Below are positions 37,501 through 47,459 of a DNA stretch of 64,000 nt, piece after piece; position 1 is the stretch's first letter; each line of letters opens with the position of its first letter. The translations under genes and the position numbers were made by a program. The notes beneath the pieces were generated by a model. That model searched no databases and was not told the origin of the DNA. It saw only the letters and a program-made list of their open reading frames with translations. Source of the DNA: Ditylenchus dipsaci (lineage: Eukaryota; Nematoda; Chromadorea; Rhabditida; Anguinidae); assembly GCA_004194705.1 (NCBI GenBank), contig SADC01001368.1, forward strand, positions 1 through 64,000, read 5' to 3'.

Positions 37501-40500
37501 TGTTGGGCAGCCGACGATTGCGCCATTTCAAATTGCGCCAACTCAGATTGCTCCACATTCAAATTGCGCCAATGCAGATTGCGCCACTGCAAATTGCGCC
37601 AAAATCAGATTGCGCCACTGCAAATAGCGCCAAAATCAAATTGCGCCACTATATATTCTAATCAAAGTTAGGCAAATACTTTTTTTAATCTGATCTCAAC
37701 GAATTTTGTTCCCTTCTACTATTAGGGCTGACTGTTTTCATGTCCTTCAATGACCAATTTCAGTAAAATGACCAGAAATTTGCAGGGTTGTAATAGCGCA
37801 ATCTGCATTGGCGCAATTTGAAATGGCGCAATCGTCGGCTGCCCAAAATGTTTGCCATAGGCTGAGATATAAGGTCCGTAGAGTGGGAAGTTATTAGAGA
37901 ATTGGGGATGTATTGATTGAAAAAATAAAGAAAGACATTTAAGTCTTCCCTGTTCAACATTCTCCAGTTTTGACAAATCTTACAATCAAATTTTTATTTT
38001 AGTTGGCCTAGATCCTACTATTTGTGCTACATGAACCGATCCCGAGCACTAAAACAAACAAATTTCGCAAGAAAAAAAATCCGGGGAAAAAGGGCAAATC
38101 TGGGAAAGTTGGTTAGCCTGGGTAGGTCGTAGTTAATACAAGCATGTTTAAAATCTTGTATTTTTAAAAGTGGCCCTGTTTTTTCCGCTTCTTCTGTCAA
38201 CATAGCAAAATTAAACTTTAAAGCGAGACTCTACCAATCTTGCTTTTTTGATTTTAATTAAACACTTGAAAATTTTGAGATCTACCTGAAAGCTTTCCAA
38301 TTTTAAAGGTTTGAAAAATTATTCACTGTAGATAGCTATTAGAACGACTATATATGATTCTTATTGAAAATTACCTATGGATAATTTACAGAAGCAAGTC
38401 AGTTGAAGTGACCGATGTTGTTGTGGTCCAGCATAGCCACAAAAATAGTACCATAACCGATCGCCCAGAACTTGAAGAGGAGCAGCGACAAAGACGCCCT
38501 AGGAAATCCACATCCAATGCCAATGCTATTCCAACCACTAATGTGGAGGTGGTCATTCAGAAAGTTTCCAATGGTCATGGTCCAATAGGTGTCAGGCGGC
38601 TGCTTACTGCTATGGTACCTATTTTACAAAAAAAATCGAAAATCAAATGCAATTTTTAGCGCTCAGAAATCAGGAGTCAGTCAGCCAGAGTCAGCAAAAA
38701 AGCCAAGTCTCAACGAGCAGAGCGGAAGAAAAAACGAAAACTGGCTAAGAACACTCAGTCTCGTTCAGAAAATCGGGCGAGGAAAGCTCTGAGAACAATC
38801 ACTATAATTCTCGGATCATTTACCATCCTGTGGACACCTTTCTATGTTCTAGCCACCATCTATGGCTTTTGTAAGTTTTTAAATTTTTGATAAGAAAGTC
38901 AATAATCTCGCTCATAGTTTGCTGAAATTTACATTGAAATGTTTTTGTATATTTTTACTTATATCTCGGCGTTACGTTAAGCCCGCCAAAGACTTCTTGG
39001 TCTCAAAATTCTTGGTCTTAAAAGACATAAGAATCTGAAGAATATTCAAATTTGTATTTTGATTAAAAAATGTTTGAAATTTCAGCACACTTCAAAAATT
39101 GTGGTTTGCATTTCAGCATTTTAATTTTCGGTAAACTAAAATGCAAATTTTGCGTACTGAAATGTAACACATTTCTCTACAATAAAACAAAGTTCGAGTA
39201 TGCATTGTATTCCCCGAAGACAAATCTTCATTTTGACACTGAAGACTATTAGGAGCAATTTGAAATCAGAGAAGCTATAATTAAAATTGTGCCAAAAAGA
39301 CCGAAAAATAGTGCATTTCAACTTCAAGAACTATGAGCGGGGCCAATCGTTGTATTCTGATTTAGGTGAGCGATGCAGCAGTTCACCCAACTTCAACTTG
39401 CTCTATGCCATTAGCTACTATTTATGCTACATGAACTCGCCTTTGAACCCGGTATTGATTCTAAATTTCGAGTTGGTTTGAGTCAAAAATTAAGATAGAA
39501 GCAATTAGAATATCCTCCAAAATTCTGGGCGTAGAATATGATGTATTGAACAGAATAAATACCGCCCATGATTCAAATTCGTGCTTTTGACCTTGTGTTT
39601 TTATCCTACTTTTAAGTAATGATCTTAGGCAAGTTACCACTCATTTTTGAGCAACTGAGATGGGTAAAAATTTTATTGGCAACTTGCCTGAGAGCAAACC
39701 TACAAAAATCGCTAAAAAGACACAATGCCAACAACACGATTTTGAAATGCGAAGGTTCTGGATAATCAAAAATTTTACCATAGCACCTTTTTATTTGAGC
39801 TATAAAATAGACCAGAACCACAAATTTTCCACTAAAGATAAAGTTTGAAATTTTAGTTAGTAAAAATTAATTGTTGCTAAAGGGCTAGGCCATCTAAGAC
39901 CACGGTCCCTCAAAAACTTCACTTTAGTGTATTAGCAAAATTTGGCGCCAAAACTGAAATTTTGAAAAATCGCTGTTTTTTAGTATATTTTATCCACCAC
40001 TTCTGGTTTTGCGATTTTCTTTCAACTTGTTGTAAATTTATCATCAAAAAACTCACCAGATTCAGCGTTTTCGAATAAGCTATCACTTGTCCGATAAACA
40101 TAATGAAAATCAAAAGTAGAAGAGATTTTCATGAATATTTCCGAAATTTTTCTTCTATTTATTTGACTAAATTGATATTAGCGCCGATTGCTAAATAAAT
40201 TGCTGAAGTAAACGTTAGACGAGATAGGAGAGTAAATTTGCTCCATTTTGGTACCAAGGAAGTATAAAAAAATACAAATTTTGGGTGTTTTACGCAAAAA
40301 TTAGATGGAAAACGCAAAAACCCCTATTTTTACTCGGGAAAATGCCAGTTGTTTGCTTCAAACGGTCTCTAGTTTCAAAAATTGTGACTTTACAAAAATA
40401 GGTCTGACTTTTCTGGTACCTGAATGTATAGGCTACATTTCGGTATATAAATTGTTCTAAAAATTCTGTAGTTTTGTACTTTTTTCTGTGGTTTATGTTG

Positions 40501-41560
40501 TCCAACATTTTTTGTATTTTCAGAAAGCTTAATGGTGCAATCAAGAAGGCGCGTCGCTATCATGCTGGCACTGTTGCTCTGCGTAAGATCCGCTGCTATC
40601 AGAATTCGACTGATTTGCTGCTAGGTAAGGCTCCGTTCAAGCGCATTGTCCGTGAAACTGCGCAAGAGTTCAAGACAGTTCTTTGCTATCAGTACGTTCC
40701 TTTTCCGTCCGGATATGTCCTCCAATAATCTGTTGTTTTTATAACGCCTGCCGTTGTTGCTCTTCAGGAAACCATGGAAATGCATTCGACAGGCCTCTTC
40801 GAAAACAGTAATTCGTGCTCTATGCATGTTAAGCTGGTCACAGTCATGTGCAAGGATCTTCAGCTGCCTCGTTGTCTTCGTGGTCAACTTCATGCTTGAG
40901 GCTTTGGAAGAGATTGCAATACAATCGTTACACATTCATACTCGTTACAATTAGTCCGAAGGTTCTTCTAAGAACCACTTCGTTTTTGTCTTTCTCATAG
41001 GTCGTTCTGAATAAACGCACTTATTCTGTAGTTTTTGTATTCGTATTCTTATTTTCTCTGTACTGTCAGGTGGGGTAGTAAAGTGGATTGTCAGAAATAT
41101 GTGTTAGTGAACGAGATTTAGATCCCTTCTCTTTTTTCGGTTAAACGACCTTTATTTTTAGTGTTTTTGCGATTTTTTAACCAATCGTGAAATGGCAAAA
41201 TCTTTGATACGTAATCTTTGAGGTATTGAAGTTTTAAATAAAGCTAGTTACGTTCGTTACAATAAAAAAAATCAGAAAACGTTTGAAAACACACGAAAAG
41301 TTTTTTCCAAAATTTGTGGCGTTTTGTTTATTTTCAATTAAACTAAAGTGCAGTTTTTGAGGGCCGTGAGACGCTTTAAATAGATAAGTCTTTTTTTTTT
41401 AAATTTCTCATGGCTTGCCTTATCCATGTTTTTCAGTGATGTAACAGCATTAAAGTATTTCCAAAAATTATTAGTATTGTAGATTTGCTATGCCATGGCC
41501 AACCAACAGTTCAAGCGTACCTTTAAACGCATCTTAAGGGGCGATTTGAGGAGAACGTAA
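25533..41560 (+). CDS. Muscarinic acetylcholine receptor (GAR-1/GAR-2-like GPCR), 19 exons
   Basis: Exons: 25,533-25,814; 27,632-27,751; 30,933-30,949; 31,008-31,071; 31,287-31,360; 31,412-31,437; 31,486-31,544; 32,124-32,158; 32,205-32,290; 32,351-32,372; 32,425-32,503; 35,126-35,268; 36,860-36,969; 37,025-37,299; 37,350-37,420; 38,392-38,614; 38,660-38,870; 39,366-39,451; 41,483-41,560. All phases agree, giving about 686 residues. The N-terminus has a glycosylation site (NTSS); no in-frame ATG was found, so the start is open. TM1 is [11 protein letters not shown] joined to [27 protein letters not shown] in TM3 holds the acetylcholine-binding Asp and is diagnostic. [17 protein letters not shown] follows TM3. 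TM6 has [16 protein letters not shown]7 ends [16 protein letters not shown] (NPxxY). The cytoplasmic loop between TM5 and TM6 is about 320 residues, Ser/Thr-rich, and ends basic, typical of the family. Function: slow G-protein signalling to acetylcholine at the plasma membrane. Confidence 0.9.
26071..26783. mobile_element. Palindromic element in receptor intron 1, hairpin module at its centre
   Basis: GACGCTACTTGCATATACCC plus a C-run at the left pairs with a G-run plus GTATATGCAAGTAGCGCC at the right. The arms share ACACCCTATATCTACTCAAA-like blocks. The module at 26,258-26,525 sits between the arms. Confidence 0.85.
26258..26525. repeat. Dispersed hairpin module, best-preserved copy
   Basis: Imperfect palindrome of about 265 bp with apex CTGCGCCCCC-TTCG-GGGGCGCAG. 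Left arm: TTATGTCTAAGGTAAGTGAG then TGCGCGCATCTCTAACC. Right arm: GGGGTTGAGATGCGCACACC then CACATACCTTAGACGC. Outer flanks: CACTGGAGCTGGGCAAAAAT on the left and TTTATGCGGTAGGCCCCAG on the right. The ORF on the minus strand is a shadow. Confidence 0.85.
26826..27571. mobile_element. Palindromic MITE with ACAGGGTGA ends in receptor intron 1
   Basis: ACAGGGTGAGCCAAAAAAAA and GACGGCGCCGTAAGGCCAGT on the left return inverted as CTGGCCTTACGACGCCGTC and TTTGGTTCACCCTGTG. Its right end lies about 60 bp before exon 2 of the receptor. Confidence 0.85.
27780..30930. other. Receptor intron 2, gene-free
   Basis: About 3.2 kb between the second exon and a 17-bp microexon. A small inverted repeat with GACGCTACTTGGACATACCC is found near 28,850-29,070. 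No other supported gene. Several ORFs on both strands lack splice signals and homology. Confidence 0.5.
31091..31247. mobile_element. MITE with TACAGTCAAACCTCAATATA end
   Basis: The left end TACAGTCAAACCTCAATATA and the right end TATCGAGTTATGACTGTA form an inverted repeat with ATATAACGAA/TTCGCTATAT arms. It lies in a receptor intron, 19 bp after one exon and 39 bp before the next. A related copy is at 52,977. Confidence 0.75.
31577..31696. mobile_element. MITE family B (ACCGTATTT ends) in a receptor intron
   Basis: TACCGTATTTATTCTAATA and TATTAGAAAAATACGGTA form the ends, with ACGGGT/ACCCGT inside. It lies about 30 bp after the TM4 exon donor. Confidence 0.8.
32717..33218. mobile_element. 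MITE family B relative with a nested G/C-tract palindrome
   Basis: TGCCGTAAATCCTCTAATAT and its inverse ATATTAGAGGATTTACGG form the ends. Inside, at about 32,787-33,027, GGCGCTACTATAGAATA plus a C-run pairs with a G-run plus TATTCTATAGTAGGGTC. Confidence 0.75.
33592..34003. mobile_element. Palindromic MITE in a receptor intron
   Basis: CATATTCTTCCTTTACCAA and GGACTATTCTTCAGCCAGAC are matched inverted at 33,955-34,003 (CTGGTTGAAGAATAGTCCGG). It explains the 105-residue ORF on the minus strand here. Confidence 0.7.
34247..34586. mobile_element. MITE with tRNA-like sequence in its loop
   Basis: The ends AAAGGACCATACTTGTTGAT and ATCAACAAGTCCGGTCCTTT, with CAATGGGAATTTGGCAAATT, pair over about 80 bp. 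Between the arms the minus strand (about 34,453 to 34,378) has GGTAGCTCAGTTGTATAGTG and AGGTTCGATTAACG. These resemble a tRNA D-arm/A-box and a weak B-box. Confidence 0.7.
35848..36244. mobile_element. Palindromic MITE in a receptor intron
   Basis: GGCCCTAACGCAGAATGGGT and its inverse ACCCATTCTGCGTTAGGGCC bound arms that also share TCTCAAAATCAATTATTTC. Noncoding. Confidence 0.85.
37503..37846. mobile_element. Inverted-repeat element with AAATTGCGCCA iterations, copy 1
   Basis: TTGGGCAGCCGACGATTGCG and its inverse bound the element. The left half contains about seven AAATTGCGCCA-type iterations at 15-20 bp spacing. A relative with ATTGGGCCA iterations is at 47,500-47,655. Confidence 0.75.
40524..40899 (+). 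pseudogene. Histone H3 pseudogene inside the last receptor intron
   Basis: Plus-strand translation gives [19 protein letters not shown], then [20 protein letters not shown] and EFKTVLCYQ. After a 52-bp insertion with a stop and a frame change (40,695-40,746) it gives [20 protein letters not shown] and [16 protein letters not shown], ending at TGA. The order matches histone H3 from about residue 31 to its C-terminus. The N-terminal tail with its modifiable lysines is missing. The insertion falls in loop 1 between helices 1 and 2. GC content is higher than in the surrounding intron. A cagAAAG junction at 40,521 looks like an acceptor, so an upstream exon cannot be ruled out, but the frame break favours a pseudogene. 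Confidence 0.85.
40961..40976 (+). promoter_or_regulatory. Histone mRNA 3' stem-loop
   Basis: GGTTCTTCTAAGAACC forms a 6-bp stem (GGUUCU/AGAACC) and a UCUA loop, which fits the consensus for replication-dependent histone mRNAs (loop UHUH). It is followed by ACTT. It lies 62 bp after the H3-like TGA, the usual distance. Confidence 0.85.
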
Positions 41561-41610
41561 AAGCCTCTGCAAAATTACCGGTTCATTAAAGTATAGACTA
41601 GAAAGAGTTA

Positions 41611-41616
41611 AATAAA
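41611..41616 (+). terminator. Poly(A) signal of the muscarinic receptor gene
   Basis: AATAAA about 50 bp after the receptor stop codon at 41,558-41,560. Several weaker A/T-rich candidates follow. Confidence 0.5.
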
Positions 41617-41619
41617 ATA

Positions 41620-42340
41620 TTTTATAACACATATTTTAGATTACAATAATACACAGTAATGCATAAAATAGACAACACAGACGTCAAAATCACCGAGGTT
41701 ATTATAATGTACTTAAAGCTCAACATATATTTTATTTAAATATGAACAAGTGTATTTTTATGTATGGAATGGTTAATGGAATTTCTAGTGTGATTTTGGA
41801 AAAGTTTACTAAACAAGTGAAAAAACAAAGTAAAGGAAGTTTTCACTACTTTCAAAAACAACAAGGGCTTTTTTTTAGTTTACTGGGCTAAGACAAACTT
41901 TGGAAAACTAGCATGGCTGTAATTTTAGTGGTAACACTTTCAGCAAACACAGTTATCGTTTTACAAAAGGTGAAAAATAGTTTTGTCCAATATTTTCTTT
42001 ACAAAAAATATGGTAACGAAAAATCCAATAATTAGATAATGAAGAAGAAAGGACAATGTGAAGTTTTGTAAAATAAAAAACAAAATTTGTCAGATTGATC
42101 GTAAAAAGGGGAAAAATATTTTAACATATTTCAGTAAAAATATTGAAGAAATTTGTACTTCAGTAAAGCAGTAAACGCTGGATTTTACACCATTTTTTCT
42201 TGGTCCTAAAAGTCCTAAATCCTAAATAAACTTTTTTCAAGGCCATGGAAATAGGGCCCTGATGAATGGCGTAAAATTGTGAGTCAACTGTGTTGTACTT
42301 ATAAGCTAGCATCCAAATAAATGAGATTTTCGTTGATTTT
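41620..42340. other. Intergenic space between convergent genes
   Basis: AT-rich sequence between the ends of the receptor gene (plus) and the small membrane-protein gene (minus). No repeat family or exon was recognised. Confidence 0.5.
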
Positions 42341-42346
42341 CCATGT

Positions 42347-43750
42347 CTATTTCCTGCGGCAGAAAATGCATCTGAGCACAGTTACCAAAAAACTGGCCAC
42401 AACCAATACACCCAGTCCAATCAACACTATGATTATCCAGCTCTAAAATATGGCTAACAAGTAACAATACTGAAGTAACTAAACAAAAGTGTTAAAATTT
42501 GTTTTCCAATTTTTTTGGATTAAAAATCATTTTAAAACTTGAATGTCGGATTGTCTAATGGCTTTATCATAATTGTAAGTGAAAATGTAAATGAGAGTGT
42601 AAATGTGAGGGATCTTCACAATAACAAAAACATATACACTTACATTTACACTTACGCTTTTACAATAGGAATGCGAATGTAAATGAAAATTCTTGACTTA
42701 TCCTCACTTTTATTTCCAAAAGTCAGTTTTTCAAACTCAAATACCAATTTTTTAAGTTTTCATAACTAGCATTGAATGTCATCAATAAAGCACTTTAGTA
42801 TTCTCTGAAAATACTTGAATTCAATTTGCATTTACATTTACATTCGTATCGTGAAGGGTAAGTGTAAATGTAAGGGGTGTTCACAATACCAAAAACATTC
42901 ACATTTACAATTGTGATAGAGCCATAAGAGCACATCCTGATACAGAATTTCACGTTGAGCATGATGGTGAAAAAAGTCGAGAAAAAGTTTTTATTTGATG
43001 GTCAGTTGACCTTCAGAACCAGTTAAGTCAAGGTTTTTGCTTATGCAACTTCGATGGAGCAGATCTCGCCCCTTTTTAATTATCCTTTGCAGTGATTTCG
43101 GCGTTTTCGGCAGTAGTGGAGAATCGGTTCCCATTTTTGCCTTTGTCCCCTTGTTCTTTTTCAAAAATATGCCTTGATCCCCCCTGTTGAATGGGAACGG
43201 ATTCTCCACTTGCGCCATTTGTAGCGCCATTTTTTTTCAAAACTTTAAGTTATTACCACTAAAAATATGCTATTTCGCGAGATTTGTTTATTTGAAGTTG
43301 CATAAGCAAAAATCTTTACTTATTTGGTTCTCAGGGCCAGCTGACCCTCAAATAAATTTTTTTTCTCATTTTTTTCACTATTGGGTTCATTGTGAAATTA
43401 TACACCGGGATTTTGTTCTTAAGACAATTCGCCATTGCAGTTAGAAAAATATGAATCGCATAGATGACTGTAACGCGTACAACTTCAAAAGGCTTAAAAA
43501 TAATGAATTACAATTTGGAATAATTCCCCACCTGTATGTTAACACAGCATTCATTGTTGAGGTTGCCACAGCACTTGTAATAGTGAAAAATCGATGAAGC
43601 TGGACACTGTGTACCTGCCAATCTGACTGGACACCACTTCTCACCCTCCTCTGGGGTGGCTGCCTTTTTAAGATCATCCGTGATGTCTGCACCACTGCCT
43701 AATGTGATCATGGAGAATAGGGACAGGAGGGTAAAAAGCACAAAACGCAT
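42347..43750 (-). CDS. Small Cys-rich single-pass membrane protein, 104 residues
   Basis: Two exons, 43,750-43,532 and 42,442-42,347, join in phase 0. The first begins with a signal peptide (MRFVLFTLLSLFSMITLGSG). The short extracellular part has six cysteines: KWCPVRLAGTQCP, then YYKCCGNLNNECCVNIQ. The second exon continues SWIIIVLIGLGVLVVASFLV, a single transmembrane helix. It ends in a basic cytoplasmic tail, RCIFCRRK, then stop. The layout of signal peptide, Cys-rich stub with YYKCCG..CC, helix and Cys/basic tail recalls small membrane proteins of unknown function in nematodes, but I cannot name the family. The 1.1-kb intron holds two MITEs. Function unknown; probably cell surface or secretory pathway. 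Confidence 0.78.
42556..42926. mobile_element. MITE with GTAAATGTAA-rich arms in the small-gene intron
   Basis: TAATGGCTTTATCATAATTG and its inverse (ACAATTGTGATAGAGCCATA) are the ends. The arms contain iterations of GTAAATGTAA/TTACATTTAC. Noncoding. Confidence 0.75.
42962..43382. mobile_element. Second palindromic MITE in the small-gene intron
   Basis: TTTGATGGTCAGTTGACCTT, TTTTTGCTTATGCAACTTC and GGAGAATCGGTTCCC on the left return inverted by 43,346. It explains the antisense ORFs at 42,991-43,444. Confidence 0.8.
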
Positions 43751-43803
43751 GCTTGTCTAACTAAAAACACAGTTAAAGTTGTGGGGTTGTAGTGTCCTAA
43801 TCA

Positions 43804-44194
43804 GGGTTGTCTACGTTCAATTCGTCACTTTTGGACATTTTTTGAATTTTAGCTCCAACAGCCGTCTGCATTTTTGCTCGCTGATACCTTTTTTTAAAAT
43901 TCGACGATATTTGAAAAATAATGGTATATCAAGTGTCAAAATTAATTTAGAAAATTTTCATGCACGTGGCTTTTCTTTTCGACGTTGGGCGACGTGAAAA
44001 GTCGATTTCAACGTCGCCCCACGTCAAAAGTAACAGCCACGTGCATGAAAATATTCCAAGCTAATTTTGACGCTTGATATGCCATTTTGTTGCAAATATC
44101 CTCGAATTTGAAAAAAGATATCAGTGAGCAAAAAAGCAGATAACTTTTGGAGCTAAAATTTGAAAAAATGTCCAAAATCCACGTCGACAACCCG
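43804..44194. mobile_element. Long palindromic MITE upstream of the small gene
   Basis: GGGTTGTCTACG and CGTCGACAACCC ends. Arms of about 180 bp share AATTTTAGCTCCAA, TTTTCATGCACGTGGC and the centre CGACGTTGGGCGACGTG. It lies 50 bp upstream of the start codon, so it probably overlaps the promoter. Confidence 0.85.
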
Positions 44195-44199
44195 TCACA

Positions 44200-45345
44200 A
44201 AAATACAAGTCAAATAATTTAAACTTGCAAAATCTATGTTTTGATTGTTTTTATGAGGTTTGCGGCGCTATTTCGCGTTTAAAAGCGTTTACAATCCCGC
44301 AAGACTTCATAAGGCCGAGGCTTAGGCTCAGGCTTAGGCAATACTTCGTTTTCGTCTTGCACTGAAAACGATGTGTCTTGTGCCTGTTGATAACACAATA
44401 ACGTCTCAAGTTAATCAGCGGTACTTAAAAGTAAAAACATTGCAATCATAAAAAGGTGTATGCAATCATAAAAATCTGCCCAAATTGCCTTGGGGACCAA
44501 GTCAAATTTTGGGTTTTTTGCCTTGGTCCCCCCTGTTGTACCAAAAAAATTTTTTTGGATAGTCTCAAAAACTCTCTTCCAATCCTAACAAGGTGTTTTA
44601 AACACGTTTCGGCGGTCAGAACATCGAAATAACATCATTTTTGGCGATTTTGGGCGACACCGACGGGGTGTACTTTAGCCCTTCATAATAAGAAGTATTA
44701 ATAAGCGGGTCTAAGAATGGCTTTTCACAAAATTCTTAAAACATACGGTATACAAGAAACAGACATATCGTAACTATCAATTTACATGCAATCTGCAGCC
44801 GCCGTTTACCCGTGGAACTACGTTAATCAATGATTTACAAAAATGCATTATTAAAATGTTTATTAAACATTTTCCAGCCGAAGCAAAGAAAAAGAATATG
44901 TTGTTTACCCGGGCACTAATCCAGCACTAATCTACTACCGAACTCTACAACCATCAAACGCCAATTAAATGTTTTTTGGCAGAAAGTGAAAAAAAAAAGT
45001 GTCAAAGGCAATCAAGAGTGAGTATCGACTCCCTTTGCAAGGTATATAAAGTAATGGTTGCCACACCAACCATACTAATGGTTGAAATAAGTAGCCAGCC
45101 GCCTTAATGCATACAATTCAGATAAGCAGGAAATAACAGCTAAAAAAGGCTGTGTGTTATCTCTTTGAAATATCTTCTTGGCTCAATGGAACAAACTAAA
45201 ATGGAATCTTTTTTTATCTATTTCGTTTTTTTTTAAATTATTGGTAAAAATTGAGTGACAATTTGAGAGATCCTTTTTTTCGAAATATAAATTTCATTTC
45301 AAATGTGAAAATACATTTTTTTAGAAAAATTATAACATGCACTTA
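44200..45345. other. Gene-free stretch with one TATA-like site
   Basis: No exon could be supported. TATATAAAG at about 45,044 on the plus strand resembles a TATA box, but no coding start follows within several hundred bases. Confidence 0.4.
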
Positions 45346-45346
45346 A

Positions 45347-45575
45347 AGAGGCATGCCCACGATAATACAGGTGGAGCCCGGGATTTCAAATTTTTTTCTT
45401 AATCATTGAATTTATGTACAAATTTTTTAACTTGGTTTCTAAACTTAAAATTAACTTCTAGGCTTTGTTTTGTTAGAAACCAGGCCGAAAAATCCGCATA
45501 GAAGTACAATGTTTAGGAAATTTTCTTGAGTTCCCAGGTTTTCATCCTTACTAGCGCGGGCATGCCCCTTTAAAG
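45347..45575. mobile_element. MITE family A copy
   Basis: AGAGGCATGCCCACGATAAT to GCGCGGGCATGCCCCTTTAA with the usual AACTTGGTTTCTAAAC arm and inverse. Confidence 0.85.
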
Positions 45576-46694
45576 GCGGAAATAGCGATACTGTGGGGAC
45601 CAGCCAAAATGCTGTCCTTTAAGGGCAATAGCAGTGCCTTACAGTGAAAGGAAAGGTAGCAGAATTTTTGTCCAAGAAAAGCTTCACTAACGTTTTATAT
45701 ATCAAAATGTTCAAAATAGGGCCTATTCAGTTTTAGCGCCTCCTTTCTAATTTAATTTTCTAATTAATTTTTAATTTAATCTTAATTTAATTTTCTAATT
45801 AGCGCCCCATTCTACTTTGAGGGTCTGTATCTCAGGATAGAGTAAATATTTTGCAGATCTGTTTATTGTGTTTCATTTAACTCACACGAGCTCTACCGAT
45901 TCCGCTTTTTAAATTTTCGTTGGGCACCCGAAAATCTCGAGATCGACCCGAAATTTTCCCAATTTTGAGAGAGTTGAAAAATAAGCGTCCCGGGGCGCTT
46001 ATTGGAGATAATACGGTATACCATATTTTATGTGAAAACAAAAACGGTTCAAGCGAGTTCTCTGCACTGTAGCGTATGCTCATTGAATTCAAGGCTTGAC
46101 TTGACTAAATTACTTATCAATGAATGAATTTAAAAAATTCTATATGTGAGCTATTTTTAAAATGTTGCTTTTCAAAAAGTTATTTTTAATGATGTGTAAA
46201 TACAAAGAAAAACAACACGAACTTTCTTTTTGCTACCTTGTGAGGTAGCCAAATAGATCTAAATTTAGTCACTGAGATTTCAAGCTCGTAGCGAAAACCG
46301 CCTTTATCATTTAGAAAAAGACAGAAAAATGTTCAAATTTGATTTAAAGGTGTAGTAAAATATTATTAGTGAGTTGTAGGTGAAGGTTGTTGTGGGCATG
46401 GTCTTCTTTCTTCTTATAGCTAAACAAACAGCACTCTTTGCACGGCTCTTCATATTTCACTTATTATAAAAGGAGGACAAAATGTATTTTTGTATCTTTT
46501 TTCATTACAATAGGTAGATCCGTCAGAATTGTTGAGATAAAACAAGACTTTTGAAAATTTTATTTAAAAAAGAACAACACAAATCAGTTTTAGGTAGTTC
46601 AAAAGTTGAAATTTTAAAAAGACTAGAATCGCCAAATTAATTACATCTCAAATACTTCCTTAAAGTGCTAAAAACATAGTTTTTCACTAATTTG

Positions 46695-46915
46695 TACAGG
46701 GTGCTTCAAAAAACTACCCCATTTTTTGAAAAACAATTTAAATCAGTTTTTAAAAGCAATTTTGTATTCTGCCGTATTTTTCACAAAAAGAAGTTTATAG
46801 TGTGTTTAAGACCTAATCTGCAGAGATTTCCGAAAAATTCGGAAATCGGTTGGGCAAACGGGTTAAATACAACAACTTTTTGAAATTGAGGGAGTTTTTT
46901 TAAAGCACCCTGTAT
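46695..46915. mobile_element. MITE with TACAGGGTGC ends
   Basis: TACAGGGTGCTTCAAAAAAC and its inverse TTAAAGCACCCTGTA bound 220 bp. Noncoding; ends resemble the elements at 5,157 and 26,826. Confidence 0.8.
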
Positions 46916-47459
46916 ATTTGGCATCCTTTGACAATTTATACCATTGATATATCAGAATAATGGTAATGAGAAGAGAAAATTGGGTAGTTTCAAAATGGTA
47001 AGGTAAGGCAACTCTAATTAAAAGTTGACCCAATTCAAATGGACCCGATTTGAAATGCCTCAATTTTTTCCTCGATAGTGCAATAATGACCAGAATAAGC
47101 ATTTAGTCTACATTTGGCCAACCAAAAAAAAATTTTGTTGTTGGAACATCATCTTACATATATAGATGGCAATCACCGGCAAAAACAATAAAACGCAAAA
47201 AATACATCAAAGATAGGGTGCGTATGTCTAGTTTACAAAAAAAGATTTGTACTTTTTGAGGTTTTCTATCTCTAAAATTATGAAGGGGGAGGAAAAAGTA
47301 AATTTTTTTACTGACTTTTCAATGTACAGCCTCAAAAGACCAAAAAATTTTTGAATTTTCTGGATACGACCCATCACTAAAAATCCTTGTGAAATTAGTT
47401 TTATATTTTTTGGGACACTTTGTTTTGCAAATATTTTTTCTATCTCTTTTTGCAATAAC

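Noticed and set aside
40694..40767. Normal GT-AG intron in the H3-like sequence
   Set aside because: GTACGT...CTCTTCAG has acceptable borders, but splicing it would remove AVVALQ and shift the H3 frame.
44290..44345. Nematode telomere-like TTAGGC units
   Set aside because: Only two or three scattered units; also near 32,870 and 63,115. Far too few for an interstitial telomere array.
45044..45052. TATA box of a plus-strand gene
   Set aside because: No coding start or exon with support follows; AT-rich sequence makes chance matches likely.
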